Assembly (NCBI RefSeq): GCF_040095835.1
Contig: NZ_JBBMFT010000006.1
Span: forward strand, 62,001-126,000
Source of the DNA: Flavonifractor hominis
GTDB lineage: Bacteria > Bacillota > Clostridia > Oscillospirales > Oscillospiraceae
Direction: 5' to 3'
DNA: 64,000 nucleotides
The notes beneath the pieces are model-generated. The model made no database searches, was not told where the DNA came from, and was given only the letters and a program-made list of their open reading frames with translations. This document shows, one piece after another, positions 32,865 through 40,497 of this stretch; positions within the stretch are counted from its first letter, which is position 1, and each line of letters opens with the position of its first letter. The position numbers and the translations under genes were made by a program.

Positions 32865-33647
32865 TCAGTCGTCGTAATCCACATCCCAGTCCACGATGAC
32901 GCCGGTAACAGCGTTGATCTCGCAGTCGTACTCTGTACGGCCGGAGCGCAGTTCCAGTTCATAGACATAGCGGCCGTCATCCCGATCCAGCTCGCATTTT
33001 ACCACAGTAGCGCCCGATGGAGCCTTGGCCAGGGCGATGGACTTGGCCTTTTCCTCGCTGATCAAGTCATCCTGGGATACGCTGGTGCCGGAATTGCCCG
33101 GCCGGGAAAGGGAAAAATCATCCCAGTCCTTGTCAAAGGAGCGGATGGTGCCGGTTACCGCATCGATGTCGTAATCGTACTCCGTATTGCCGGCATAGAA
33201 CTCCACTTCATACTCCACTTTGCCGTCGTCCCAATCCAGACCGGCCTTGACAAACACAGCGTCGTCAGCCTTGACACCGGCATGCTCCAGGGCGATGGAT
33301 TTGGCCTTTTCCACCGTGATATAGTCGGAGGCGGTGGGAGTGGAGGCAATATATTGGTCGTAGGTCGTGAGTACGGCGGTGTAATTGGCGGAATCAAAGT
33401 CCACCTTCAGGCCGGCGGCCTCACAGATGGCACGCACGGGGGCATAGGTAGTGCCGTTATAGGAGAAGAGGGGGACATCCTTGCCGTTGGCATCTTTGGG
33501 GGAGAACGTGGCGCCGTTGAGGGTGATGCGGATGTTGTCATCCACTGTAATGGTACGGGTGGCCGCCATAGCGGAAACGCCCAGTCCTGCTACCAGTGCT
33601 GCTACCAGAATACCGCTGAAAAAGCCTTTGCCGAAACCTCTCTTCAT
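32865..33647 (-). CDS. Secreted protein with stalk domain and two PepSY domains
   Basis: Exported protein of 260 aa. The signal peptide (1-29) ends near MAA-T. Residues about 30-95 resemble the copper amine oxidase N-terminal-like (stalk) domain: ITLNGATFSPKD and APVRAICEAAGLKVDF. Two PepSY repeats follow, each with the start xTVEKAKSIALEHAG/SEEKAKSIALAKA and the end YEVEFYAGNTEYDYDIDAVTG/YELELRSGRTEYDCEINAVTG. PepSY domains are thought to modulate proteases or bind peptides. AAAAGGAG lies before the ATG. Its precise role is unknown. A -10-like TACAAT (33673-33678) lies upstream without a clear -35. Confidence 0.85.
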   Translation of the reverse strand: MKRGFGKGFFSGILVAALVAGLGVSAMAATRTITVDDNIRITLNGATFSPKDANGKDVPLFSYNGTTYAPVRAICEAAGLKVDFDSANYTAVLTTYDQYIASTPTASDYITVEKAKSIALEHAGVKADDAVFVKAGLDWDDGKVEYEVEFYAGNTEYDYDIDAVTGTIRSFDKDWDDFSLSRPGNSGTSVSQDDLISEEKAKSIALAKAPSGATVVKCELDRDDGRYVYELELRSGRTEYDCEINAVTGVIVDWDVDYDD

Positions 33648-33778
33648 AGTAAAAACTCCTTTTCCGTTGATGATTGTACTAGTGTTCTCGGGCCCTTCTG
33701 TCTTAGAAATGAACGGAAGGGGTTTTTTATTGCATCCAAAATAAAAAAACTTTTTTTCTTTTTTTGAGATGCAAAGAC

Positions 33779-33806
33779 TTGACTTTCCGTTGGATTCCTA
33801 TATAAT
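33779..33806 (+). promoter_or_regulatory. Promoter of rpsF-ssb-rpsR
   Basis: -35 TTGACT (33779-33784), 16-bp spacer, -10 TATAAT (33801-33806), in an AT-rich stretch. Confidence 0.8.
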
Positions 33807-33831
33807 AATATAGCTTGTTTCTAATAAACAG

Positions 33832-33883
33832 GCACATCCTTGCCCCCGCAAAGGGCGGGGGCCATACGTCCATAAGGAGGTGC
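33832..33883 (+). promoter_or_regulatory. rpsF leader structure that hides the ribosome site
   Basis: GCACAUCCUU (33832-33841) pairs with AAGGAGGUGC (33874-33883) with one mismatch, burying the AGGAGG of rpsF. An inner stem GCCCCCG/CGGGGGC (33842-33848, 33856-33862) stacks inside. S6:S18 autoregulatory leaders are known before rpsF in many bacteria. I could not confirm their CCG-bulge signature here. Confidence 0.55.
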
Positions 33884-33890
33884 AAACAAA

Positions 33891-34190
33891 ATGGCAAAAC
33901 TCAGCGGTAATTATGAGGTGGTCTACATCCTCGATCCCAACCTGGGTGAGGAGGCCACTGCTGCCATGGTGACCAAGTTCAAGACTCTGGTGGAGCAGAA
34001 CGGCACCCTGGCTGAGGTTGACGAGTGGGGCAAGCGCCACCTGGCCTATCCCATCAACGACCTGACCGAGGGCTACTATGTGCTGATGACTTTTGAGGCC
34101 AAGCCCGAGTTCCCCCGCGAGCTGGATCGTATCCTGCGGATCACCGACGGCGTGATGCGTTCCCTGATCGTCTGCAAGGACGAGAAGTAA
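33891..34190 (+). CDS. rpsF: 30S ribosomal protein S6
   Basis: Ribosomal protein of 99 aa, usual length, that forms a heterodimer with S18 on the 30S platform. Recognisable features are NYEVVYILDPNLGEE at the N-terminus and WGKRHLAYPINDLTEGYYVLM in the middle. It is first in the conserved rpsF-ssb-rpsR operon. Its ribosome site lies in a leader stem. Confidence 0.97.
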   Translation: MAKLSGNYEVVYILDPNLGEEATAAMVTKFKTLVEQNGTLAEVDEWGKRHLAYPINDLTEGYYVLMTFEAKPEFPRELDRILRITDGVMRSLIVCKDEK

Positions 34191-34206
34191 GAAGGGAGCG
34201 GCAGTC

Positions 34207-34677
34207 ATGCTGAACCGGATTATTCTAATGGGTCGTCTGACCCGTGATCCCGAGCTGCGCCACACCCAGACAGGGACCCCCGTGGCCTCTTTCTCTCTGG
34301 CGGTGGACCGGGATTTCAAGGACAAGACCACTGGCGAAAAGTCTACCGACTTCATCGATATTGTGGCTTGGCGTCAGACTGCCGAATTTGTCTCCCGTTT
34401 CTTCACCAAGGGCCGCCTGGCTGTGGTGGAGGGCCGGCTCCAGCTGCGTGACTGGACCGACCGGGACGGCAATAAGCGCCGTACTGCGGAAGTGATCGCC
34501 GACAATGTGTATTTCGGCGACTCCAAGCGGGATGCCGAGGCGGGTGGTTATGCTGCTCCCGCGCCCGGCGGTTTCGGGGCCCCTGCGGGTGGCTATGCGC
34601 CGCCTCCGGCCGCGCCCCTGGGCGGCGGCGACCAGTTCGCCGAACTCTCCGACGACGACGGGGAGCTGCCCTTTTAA
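34207..34677 (+). CDS. ssb: Single-stranded DNA-binding protein
   Basis: Replication and repair protein of 156 aa. The OB fold spans residues 1-110 (MLNRIILMGRLTRDPELRHT; VEGRLQLRDWTDRDGNKR). A Gly/Ala/Pro-rich linker and the acidic protein-interaction tip DDDGELPF follow. It sits between rpsF and rpsR as in most Firmicutes. A GC hairpin (34688-34707) follows the stop within the operon. Confidence 0.96.
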   Translation: MLNRIILMGRLTRDPELRHTQTGTPVASFSLAVDRDFKDKTTGEKSTDFIDIVAWRQTAEFVSRFFTKGRLAVVEGRLQLRDWTDRDGNKRRTAEVIADNVYFGDSKRDAEAGGYAAPAPGGFGAPAGGYAPPPAAPLGGGDQFAELSDDDGELPF

Positions 34678-34757
34678 TTGATTTTTGGCGCGCAACGTTC
34701 GGCGCGCTGCATAAACAAGCCGGGCTGTAGGCCCGTGGAAAAAGGAGGTTCCCTGTT

Positions 34758-34997
34758 ATGGCTATGGATAGAGAGCGCCCCCGCGGCCGCAAGCGCCGCA
34801 AGGTCTGCACCTTCTGTGTGGACAAGGTGGAGCACATCGATTATAAGGATGCTGTGAAGCTGCGTCGGTTCCTGTCCGAGCGGAGCAAGATCCTGCCCCG
34901 CCGTACCACCGGCACCTGCGCCATGCATCAGCGTCAGCTGACCGAGGCCATCAAGCGTGCCCGTCAGATCGCGCTGCTGCCCTTCGTGACCGACTAA
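34758..34997 (+). CDS. rpsR: 30S ribosomal protein S18
   Basis: Ribosomal protein of 79 aa, rich in Arg and Lys, partner of S6. The signature CTFCVDKVEHIDYKDAVKL is present, as is RFLSERSKILPRRTTGTC. The two N-terminal cysteines mean this is the Cys-containing (zinc-binding-type) version. AAAAAGGAGG precedes the ATG. Last gene of the operon. Confidence 0.97.
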   Translation: MAMDRERPRGRKRRKVCTFCVDKVEHIDYKDAVKLRRFLSERSKILPRRTTGTCAMHQRQLTEAIKRARQIALLPFVTD

Positions 34998-35011
34998 TCG
35001 AATCACAATTG

Positions 35012-35050
35012 AAAAACGGCAGATACTGTTTTGCAGTATCTGCCGTTTTT
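35012..35050. terminator. Bidirectional terminator between rpsR and the aminotransferase gene
   Basis: A 17-bp perfect stem AAAAACGGCAGATACTG/CAGTATCTGCCGTTTTT with loop TTTTG. Confidence 0.93.
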
Positions 35051-35064
35051 TATTTTATAAACAT

Positions 35065-36231
35065 TTAGGCCATTTTGGACTTGATATCACTTAGACGGTT
35101 CAGAGCCTCCAGCAGAGTCTCGTCCTTCTTGGCAAAGTGGAGGCGTACGATGTTGCGTACATCTTCCATAAAGAAGGAGGTGCCGGGTACGGCGGCCACG
35201 CCGACTTTTTGCGTCATCTCCTCACAGAACTCCACATCGGTCTGCCCCTTCTTCAGATAAGGGCCGATGTCCGCCAGGACGAAGTAGGTTCCCTGAGGAT
35301 CGGTGAAAGGGATCCCGATGTTTCGCAGTCCATCGGTAAACAGCTGCTTCATATGCGCATAGTGAGCGCCGAACTCCTCATAGTAGCTGTCCGGCATCTC
35401 CAGTCCGGCAATGGCGGCCTCCATCAAAGGAGAAGGAGCCCCCACGGCGTTGAAATCATGGTACTGCTTTATTTTATCCATGATTTCCTTGGGCGCGATG
35501 GCGTAGCCCAGTCGCCAGCCGGTGATGGAGTAGGTCTTGGACAGAGAGGAGCAGGAGATGGTCCGCTCCCACATGCCGGGCATATTGCACATGTACAGGT
35601 GCTTGTGAGGGGCGTAGACGATGTGCTCATACACTTCGTCCATGATGGCGTACACATCGTATTTGACACACAGCTCGGCAATGAGCTTCAGCTCTTCCTC
35701 TGTAAATACTTTGCCGCTGGGGTTGGAGGGGTTGCAGATCAGAATGGCCTTGGGGTGCTGTTTGAAAGCGTCCTCCAGCACATTGGGGTCGAAGTGGAAC
35801 TGGGGAGGGACCAGAGGCACGTAGATGGGTTCGCAGTCGGCAAAGAGGATCTGGGCGTGGTAGTTCTCAAAGTAGGGGGAGAAGAGTACCACCTTGTCCC
35901 CGGGGTTAGTGAGAGCGAAGATGGAGTCCACCATAGCCTCGGTAGAACCGATGGTTACCACCATCTCGGTCTCCGGATCAATGTCCCGGCCCATGAAGCG
36001 CTTACATTTTTTAGCCAGGGCCAGGCGGAAATTGGGGGCGCCCATGGTGATGGGATACTGGTGGGGGCCCTCATGGCTCACCTGGGCCAGCCGGTCCAAC
36101 AGGGCCTGGGGCGGGTCGAAATCGGGGAACCCCTGGGCCAGGTTGATGGCGTTGTTGGCGATAGCGATACGGGTCATCCGACGGATGACCGAGTCGGTAA
36201 AATACTGGGTTTTGCTGCTCATCGGCTGCAT
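35065..36231 (-). CDS. Class I/II PLP aminotransferase (probable aromatic amino acid transaminase)
   Basis: PLP-dependent transaminase of 388 aa. The PLP lysine is in SSLSKTYSITGWRLGYAI; NPSNPSGKVF and the Asp/Tyr pocket AIMDEVYEHIVY are intact. It resembles the AspC/PatA group. It is the last gene of an operon with IorAB and an arylacetate-CoA ligase, so its likely job is the first step of Phe/Tyr/Trp catabolism, making the arylpyruvate used by IorAB. This is an inference; aspartate or alanine could also be substrates. Confidence 0.9.
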   Translation of the reverse strand: MQPMSSKTQYFTDSVIRRMTRIAIANNAINLAQGFPDFDPPQALLDRLAQVSHEGPHQYPITMGAPNFRLALAKKCKRFMGRDIDPETEMVVTIGSTEAMVDSIFALTNPGDKVVLFSPYFENYHAQILFADCEPIYVPLVPPQFHFDPNVLEDAFKQHPKAILICNPSNPSGKVFTEEELKLIAELCVKYDVYAIMDEVYEHIVYAPHKHLYMCNMPGMWERTISCSSLSKTYSITGWRLGYAIAPKEIMDKIKQYHDFNAVGAPSPLMEAAIAGLEMPDSYYEEFGAHYAHMKQLFTDGLRNIGIPFTDPQGTYFVLADIGPYLKKGQTDVEFCEEMTQKVGVAAVPGTSFFMEDVRNIVRLHFAKKDETLLEALNRLSDIKSKMA

Positions 36232-36242
36232 AATGTGCTACC

Positions 36243-36686
36243 TCATTTCTGTTCGTCTAGGATCCCCAACTCCCCATGGAGAGCGGGAGGCATCCCGTTG
36301 TCCTTCAGCAGGGTGGCCAGTCGTTCAATATCCCCCACACGGAAGATCATGCAGGCCCGGCCCTGAACCTGTCCGAACACGGAGTAGACATACTCCACGT
36401 CGATATTCTCTTTGGCAAGCAGGGTGAGAATTCGTCCCAGGGCGCCCGGTTCATCGGGTACCACCACTGCCAGCACGGGAGTCATGGACAGGATAAAGCC
36501 GTGTTCCAGCAACAGGGAGGCCGCCCGCTGGGGACGGTCCACGATCATGCGCAGCACGCCGTAGTCGCTGGTCTCGGCAATGTGCAGAGCCCGCATGTTG
36601 ACCTGATGCTCGGCCAGAATGGTGGTGATCTCCGCCAGCTGACCGGCGCGGTTCTCCAGAAAGACGGAAATTTGTTGGATCGTCAT
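36243..36686 (-). CDS. Tandem ACT-domain protein
   Basis: Small regulatory protein of 147 aa made of two ACT repeats (residues 1-70, ISVFLENRAGQLAEITTIL; 71-147, LAVVVPDEPGALGRILTLL). ACT domains bind amino acids. Proteins of this kind are regularly encoded next to phenylacetate/arylacetate-CoA ligase and IorAB, so it probably senses an aromatic amino acid or tunes one of these enzymes. It lies 15 bp after the ligase gene. Confidence 0.9.
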   Translation of the reverse strand: MTIQQISVFLENRAGQLAEITTILAEHQVNMRALHIAETSDYGVLRMIVDRPQRAASLLLEHGFILSMTPVLAVVVPDEPGALGRILTLLAKENIDVEYVYSVFGQVQGRACMIFRVGDIERLATLLKDNGMPPALHGELGILDEQK

Positions 36687-36701
36687 ATGCTCGCTCCTCC
36701 C

Positions 36702-38003
36702 TTAAATCTTCCGCTTGTCGATGACCCGGACCGCTTTGCCCTCGCTGCGCTGGATGGACTTGGGGGCCACCAGGCGCACCTTGGCATAGATGCCCAGCAT
36801 GGCCTTCAGGGCGGCTACCACCTGCTTTTCCTTCTCGGCCACCTGGCTCAGCTGGTCGGAGAACATCTCGGGGGTCATCTCCACCAGTACCTCCATGGTG
36901 TCGGTGTTGTTGACCCGGTCCACGATGATCTGGTAGTTGGGGGCGAAGCTCTGGCCCAGCAGTACCGTCTCGATCTGGGACGGGAACACATTGACGCCCT
37001 TGATGATGAGCATGTCGTCGCTGCGGCCCATGGGCTTGCTCATCTTCACATGGGTGCGGCCGCAGGGACAATCCTCGTGATGGAGCACACAGATATCCCG
37101 GGTGCGGTAGCGCAGCAGGGGGAAGGCCTCCTTGGTGATGGAGGTAAACACCAGCTCACCCTTGGACCCCTCGGGGAGCACCTCACCGGTGTTGGGGTCG
37201 ATGATCTCGGCGATGAAGTGATCCTCATTGATGTGCATGCCGCTCTGGGCGGAGCACTCGAAGGACACGCCGGGGCCCGACAGCTCGGTGAGGCCGTAGA
37301 TGTCATAGGCCTTGATGCCCAAAGTCTCCTCAATGTTCTGCCGCATCTCCTGGCTCCAGGCCTCGGCGCCGAAGATGCCCGCCTTCAGGGGGATCTGGTC
37401 GGGGGTGAGACCCATCTCCTTCATGCTCTCGGCCAGGTAGGCGGCGTAGGAGGGGGTGCAGCACAGAATGGTGGCGTTGAGATCCCGGATAAACATGATC
37501 TGACGCTCGGTGTTGCCGGAGGAGGTGGGGATGGTGAGGCAGCCCACCTTGTGGGAGCCGCCGTTGAGGCCGGGGCCGCCGGTAAACAGGCCGTAGCCGT
37601 AGGAAACCTGGCACACGTCCTCATTGGTGCCGCCGGCTGCCATAATGGCCCGGGCGCAGCAGTCCTCCCACAGGTCGATGTCGTGCTGGGTGTAGAAGGC
37701 CACCACCCGCTTGCCGGTAGTGCCGGAGGTGGACTGAATGCGGACGCAGTCCTTCAGGGGACGGGCCAGCAGGCCGTAGGGATAGGCCTCCCGCAGGTCG
37801 TCTTTGGTGACGAAGGGCAGTTTGTGCAGGTCGTCCACGCCCTTGATGTCCTCGGGGGTGAGGCCCTTCTCCTCCATCTTTCTGCGGTAGTAGGGCACGT
37901 TGTCCCAAACATTATGGACTTGCTTGACCAGACGCTCGTTCTGCCAGGCACGGATCTGCTCCCGGCTGGCACACTCGATGTCTTTCTGATAGTAACGCTC
38001 CAT
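36702..38003 (-). CDS. paaK: Phenylacetate-CoA ligase (arylacetate-CoA ligase)
   Basis: AMP-forming acyl-CoA ligase of 433 aa. The AMP-binding P-loop-like motif reads IQSTSGTTGKRVVAFYT; the signature YDIYGLTELSGPGV and the C-terminal GRSDDMLIIKGVNVFPSQIE are typical of PaaK. It activates phenylacetate, or hydroxyphenyl-/indole-acetate, to the CoA thioester. Between IorB and the ACT gene, it could interconvert arylacetyl-CoA from IorAB and free arylacetate; run in reverse it would yield ATP. This direction is inferred. Confidence 0.93.
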   Translation of the reverse strand: MERYYQKDIECASREQIRAWQNERLVKQVHNVWDNVPYYRRKMEEKGLTPEDIKGVDDLHKLPFVTKDDLREAYPYGLLARPLKDCVRIQSTSGTTGKRVVAFYTQHDIDLWEDCCARAIMAAGGTNEDVCQVSYGYGLFTGGPGLNGGSHKVGCLTIPTSSGNTERQIMFIRDLNATILCCTPSYAAYLAESMKEMGLTPDQIPLKAGIFGAEAWSQEMRQNIEETLGIKAYDIYGLTELSGPGVSFECSAQSGMHINEDHFIAEIIDPNTGEVLPEGSKGELVFTSITKEAFPLLRYRTRDICVLHHEDCPCGRTHVKMSKPMGRSDDMLIIKGVNVFPSQIETVLLGQSFAPNYQIIVDRVNNTDTMEVLVEMTPEMFSDQLSQVAEKEKQVVAALKAMLGIYAKVRLVAPKSIQRSEGKAVRVIDKRKI

Positions 38004-38024
38004 GTTCTCTCTCTCCCTTGTGCC

Positions 38025-38597
38025 TCAGGAATTTCTGCCCAGGTGGAAGGCGGTCCGGTTCAGCTCCAGGAACTTCTCCGGCACGCTGTTGGTGATGGCC
38101 TTCTGCCATACCTCTTCCGGCAGATCGAAGTACCGGGAGAGCCGCCCCATCAGCACCAGATTCACCGCCTTGCTGCTGCCGGCCTCCTCGGCCAGAGCCA
38201 AAGCGTCCATGGCGTCTACGTTTGCTCCGGCGGCAGTCATCTTCTCCACCAGGTTCTGGGGATACTCCGCCGCACCGGTGATGACCGGCATGGGGTTGGT
38301 CTGCTGGGTGTTGGTGATGATCCGGCCGTCGGGGCGGAGAAACTCCAGCCACCGGGCGGCTTCCAGCAGTTCAAAGGAGACAATGAAGTTCGCCTCTCCC
38401 TTATCGATGACCGGGGAATACACCTTGTCGCCGTAACGCACATAGGTGACCACGCTGCCGCCCCGCTGGCTCATGCCGTGGACCTCGGATACTTTCACAT
38501 CATAGCCCTGGTCCAGCAGCAGACGGCCCAGAAGTTTGCTGGCCAGCAGGGTACCCTGGCCGCCCACGCCTACGATCATGATATTTTTGGTCTGCAT
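38025..38597 (-). CDS. iorB: Indolepyruvate ferredoxin oxidoreductase, beta subunit
   Basis: Gamma/beta-type subunit of 190 aa of the arylpyruvate:ferredoxin oxidoreductase. The N-terminal pattern IMIVGVGGQGTLLASKLLG and EVHGMSQRGGSVVTYVRYG are characteristic. With IorA it oxidatively decarboxylates indolepyruvate, phenylpyruvate or hydroxyphenylpyruvate to the acyl-CoA, reducing ferredoxin. The ATG lies 3 bp after the iorA stop. Confidence 0.95.
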   Translation of the reverse strand: MQTKNIMIVGVGGQGTLLASKLLGRLLLDQGYDVKVSEVHGMSQRGGSVVTYVRYGDKVYSPVIDKGEANFIVSFELLEAARWLEFLRPDGRIITNTQQTNPMPVITGAAEYPQNLVEKMTAAGANVDAMDALALAEEAGSSKAVNLVLMGRLSRYFDLPEEVWQKAITNSVPEKFLELNRTAFHLGRNS

Positions 38598-38600
38598 ACC

Positions 38601-40343
38601 TTACACCTCCTGGGGCGCCTGGAGCGCATCGAATTTGCACAGCTGCTGGCACACGCCGCAGCCCACGCACAGGGTAGCGTCTACCCCGGCCTTGCCGTCC
38701 CGGACGGAGATGGCGGGGCAGCCGATCTTCATGCAGGCCTTGCAGCCCACACACTTGGAGGTCTCGACCGTCAGAGGTGCCTTGTGCTTGACGTATTTGA
38801 GCAGGGCGCAGGGACGACGGGAAATGACCACCGATGCCTCGGGAGCTGCCAGCTCCTCCTTGATGACACTCTCGCACTGAGCCAAGTCGTAAGGGTCCAC
38901 CACCCGCACCCGGCGAATGCCAACCGCTTTGCACAGGGACTCCAGATCGATCTTGGTGCAGGGGTCCCCCTTCAGATTAAATCCGGTAGTTGGGTTCTGC
39001 TGGTGACCGGTCATGCCGGTGATGGAGTTGTCCAGGATGATGACGGTGGCGTTGGACTCGTTGTAGGCGATGTTGACGAGTCCCGTGATGCCCGAGTGCA
39101 TGAAGGTAGAGTCGCCGATGACTGCTACCGTCTTTCCATCCATCTCCCCGCCGCTGCCCTTCAGAAAACCATGCAGACCGGATACCGAGGCGCCCATGCA
39201 GATGGTGGAGTCGATAGCACTGAGGGGAGCCACTGCCCCAAGCGTGTAGCAGCCAATGTCGCCCAGCACGGTGAGCTTCAGCTTATTCAAGGTATAGAAC
39301 AGACCGCGATGGGGGCAGCCGGCGCACATCACTGGAGGCCGGGCGGGGATGTTTTCCTCCAGAGCCTTGCCGGCAGCGGGCGCGACCCCAAGCTTTTCGG
39401 CCACCAGGTTTTGGCTCAGTTCTCCGATGGGGGAGAAGTAATCCTTCCCCGCCAGGGCCAGGCCTAGGGCGCGGCAGTGGTCCTCGATAAAGCCGTCCAG
39501 CTCCTCTACCACGGTCAGCAGATCCACGGAAGCGGCGAAGTCCCGAATTTTCTGGTCCGGCATGGGCCAGACCATGCCCAGTTTGAGCACCGGGTATTTA
39601 TCGCCGCATACTTCCTTCACGTACTGGTAGCTGGTGGAGGAGGTGATGATGCCGATCTTATGGTCGGAACCCTCTTCTACCCGATTGAGGGGGGAGGTTT
39701 CCGCATACGCAGCCAGAGCGGCCAGACGATCCTCGACCACTGGGTGGCGCAGCTTGGCATAGCCGGGCATCATGATGTACTTGGCGGGCTTCTTTTCATA
39801 AGGCACCGGAGCGGGTTCCAAGCGCTCGGCGGTCTCCACCACACTCTGGGAATGGGACACCCGGGTACACATCTTCAGCAGAACCGGGGTGTCGAACTGC
39901 TCGGACAGTTCATAGGCCAGCTTGGTAAAAGCCAGGGCCTCTGCGGAGTCGGCTGGCTCCAGCATGGGCAGCTTGGCAGCCTGGGCATAGTGGCGGGAGT
40001 CCTGCTCATTCTGAGAGGAGTGCATCCCCGCGTCATCCGCCACGCCGATGATCATACCGGCGTTGACGCCGGTGTAGGCGATGGTAAACAGGGGATCGGC
40101 GGCCACGTTGAGGCCCACATGCTTCATGCCGCAGAAGGAGCGCCGGCCGGCCAGACTGGCGCCGAAGGCGGTCTCCATGGCCACCTTTTCGTTGGGGGCC
40201 CACTCGGCGTAAATTTCCTGGTATTTGGCGGCGGCCTCGGTGATCTCGGTGCTGGGAGTGCCGGGGTAGCTGGACACAACGGCGCAGCCCGCCTCATAGA
40301 GGCCCCGGGCCACGGCCTCGTTGCCGAGCATCAGGGTTTTCAT
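38601..40343 (-). CDS. iorA: Indolepyruvate ferredoxin oxidoreductase, alpha subunit
   Basis: Thiamine-diphosphate subunit of 580 aa. The N-terminal pyrimidine-binding domain begins LMLGNEAVARGLYEAGC. The TPP-binding part contains GDIGCYTLG and IGDSTFMHSGITGLVN with downstream N. The C-terminal ferredoxin domain has CVGCKACMKIGCP and CVGCGVCQQLCKF for two [4Fe-4S] clusters. I start at 40343 (GGAGAG upstream). It is first in a five-gene operon (iorA-iorB-paaK-ACT-aminotransferase) whose leader carries a terminator and a palindromic operator. Confidence 0.95.
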   Translation of the reverse strand: MKTLMLGNEAVARGLYEAGCAVVSSYPGTPSTEITEAAAKYQEIYAEWAPNEKVAMETAFGASLAGRRSFCGMKHVGLNVAADPLFTIAYTGVNAGMIIGVADDAGMHSSQNEQDSRHYAQAAKLPMLEPADSAEALAFTKLAYELSEQFDTPVLLKMCTRVSHSQSVVETAERLEPAPVPYEKKPAKYIMMPGYAKLRHPVVEDRLAALAAYAETSPLNRVEEGSDHKIGIITSSTSYQYVKEVCGDKYPVLKLGMVWPMPDQKIRDFAASVDLLTVVEELDGFIEDHCRALGLALAGKDYFSPIGELSQNLVAEKLGVAPAAGKALEENIPARPPVMCAGCPHRGLFYTLNKLKLTVLGDIGCYTLGAVAPLSAIDSTICMGASVSGLHGFLKGSGGEMDGKTVAVIGDSTFMHSGITGLVNIAYNESNATVIILDNSITGMTGHQQNPTTGFNLKGDPCTKIDLESLCKAVGIRRVRVVDPYDLAQCESVIKEELAAPEASVVISRRPCALLKYVKHKAPLTVETSKCVGCKACMKIGCPAISVRDGKAGVDATLCVGCGVCQQLCKFDALQAPQEV

Positions 40344-40376
40344 GGTACATCTCTCCTTTTCAGAGGCCGGGAAGAT

Positions 40377-40408
40377 AAAAAACGTCCTCTGCATCCCTGC
40401 AGAGGACG
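40377..40408 (-). terminator. Leader terminator upstream of iorA
   Basis: Minus strand: an 11-bp stem CGTCCTCTGCA/TGCAGAGGACG with loop GGGA is followed by six U residues, 33 nt before the iorA ATG and downstream of its promoter. Confidence 0.85.
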
Positions 40409-40464
40409 ATGAATTCCGGCGAAACGGCCTCTACCTGGTTCCGTTCTCGCAAAACTTTGAACGG
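40383..40464 (-). promoter_or_regulatory. Candidate attenuator leader of the iorA operon
   Basis: In the roughly 120-nt leader, GUAGAGGCCG (40425-40434) can pair with the terminator 5' arm CGUCCUCUGC, 9 of 10 positions including one G-U, which would prevent termination. At the 5' end CCGUUC (40459-40464) pairs with GAACGG (40441-40446), and GAACGG could instead pair with CCGUUUC near 40420-40427, so the two halves can exchange partners. No known class recognised. Confidence 0.55.
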
Positions 40465-40468
40465 TTTT

Positions 40469-40497
40469 ACTTTATCACTTTGTGATAATAAAGTCAA
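40469..40497 (-). promoter_or_regulatory. Promoter of the iorA operon with palindromic operator
   Basis: -35 TTGACT (40492-40497), 17-bp spacer, -10 TAAAGT (40469-40474). The spacer holds a perfect dyad TTATCAC-TTT-GTGATAA (40472-40488). A bound repressor would block RNA polymerase. The -35 overlaps the stop codon of the upstream symporter gene. Confidence 0.8.

Noticed and set aside
36276..39467. Long open frame (over 1000 codons) on the plus strand opposite paaK-iorBA
   Set aside because: It is antisense to four recognised enzymes, rich in Gly/His/Leu/Val of low complexity, and a product of GC-rich third positions.
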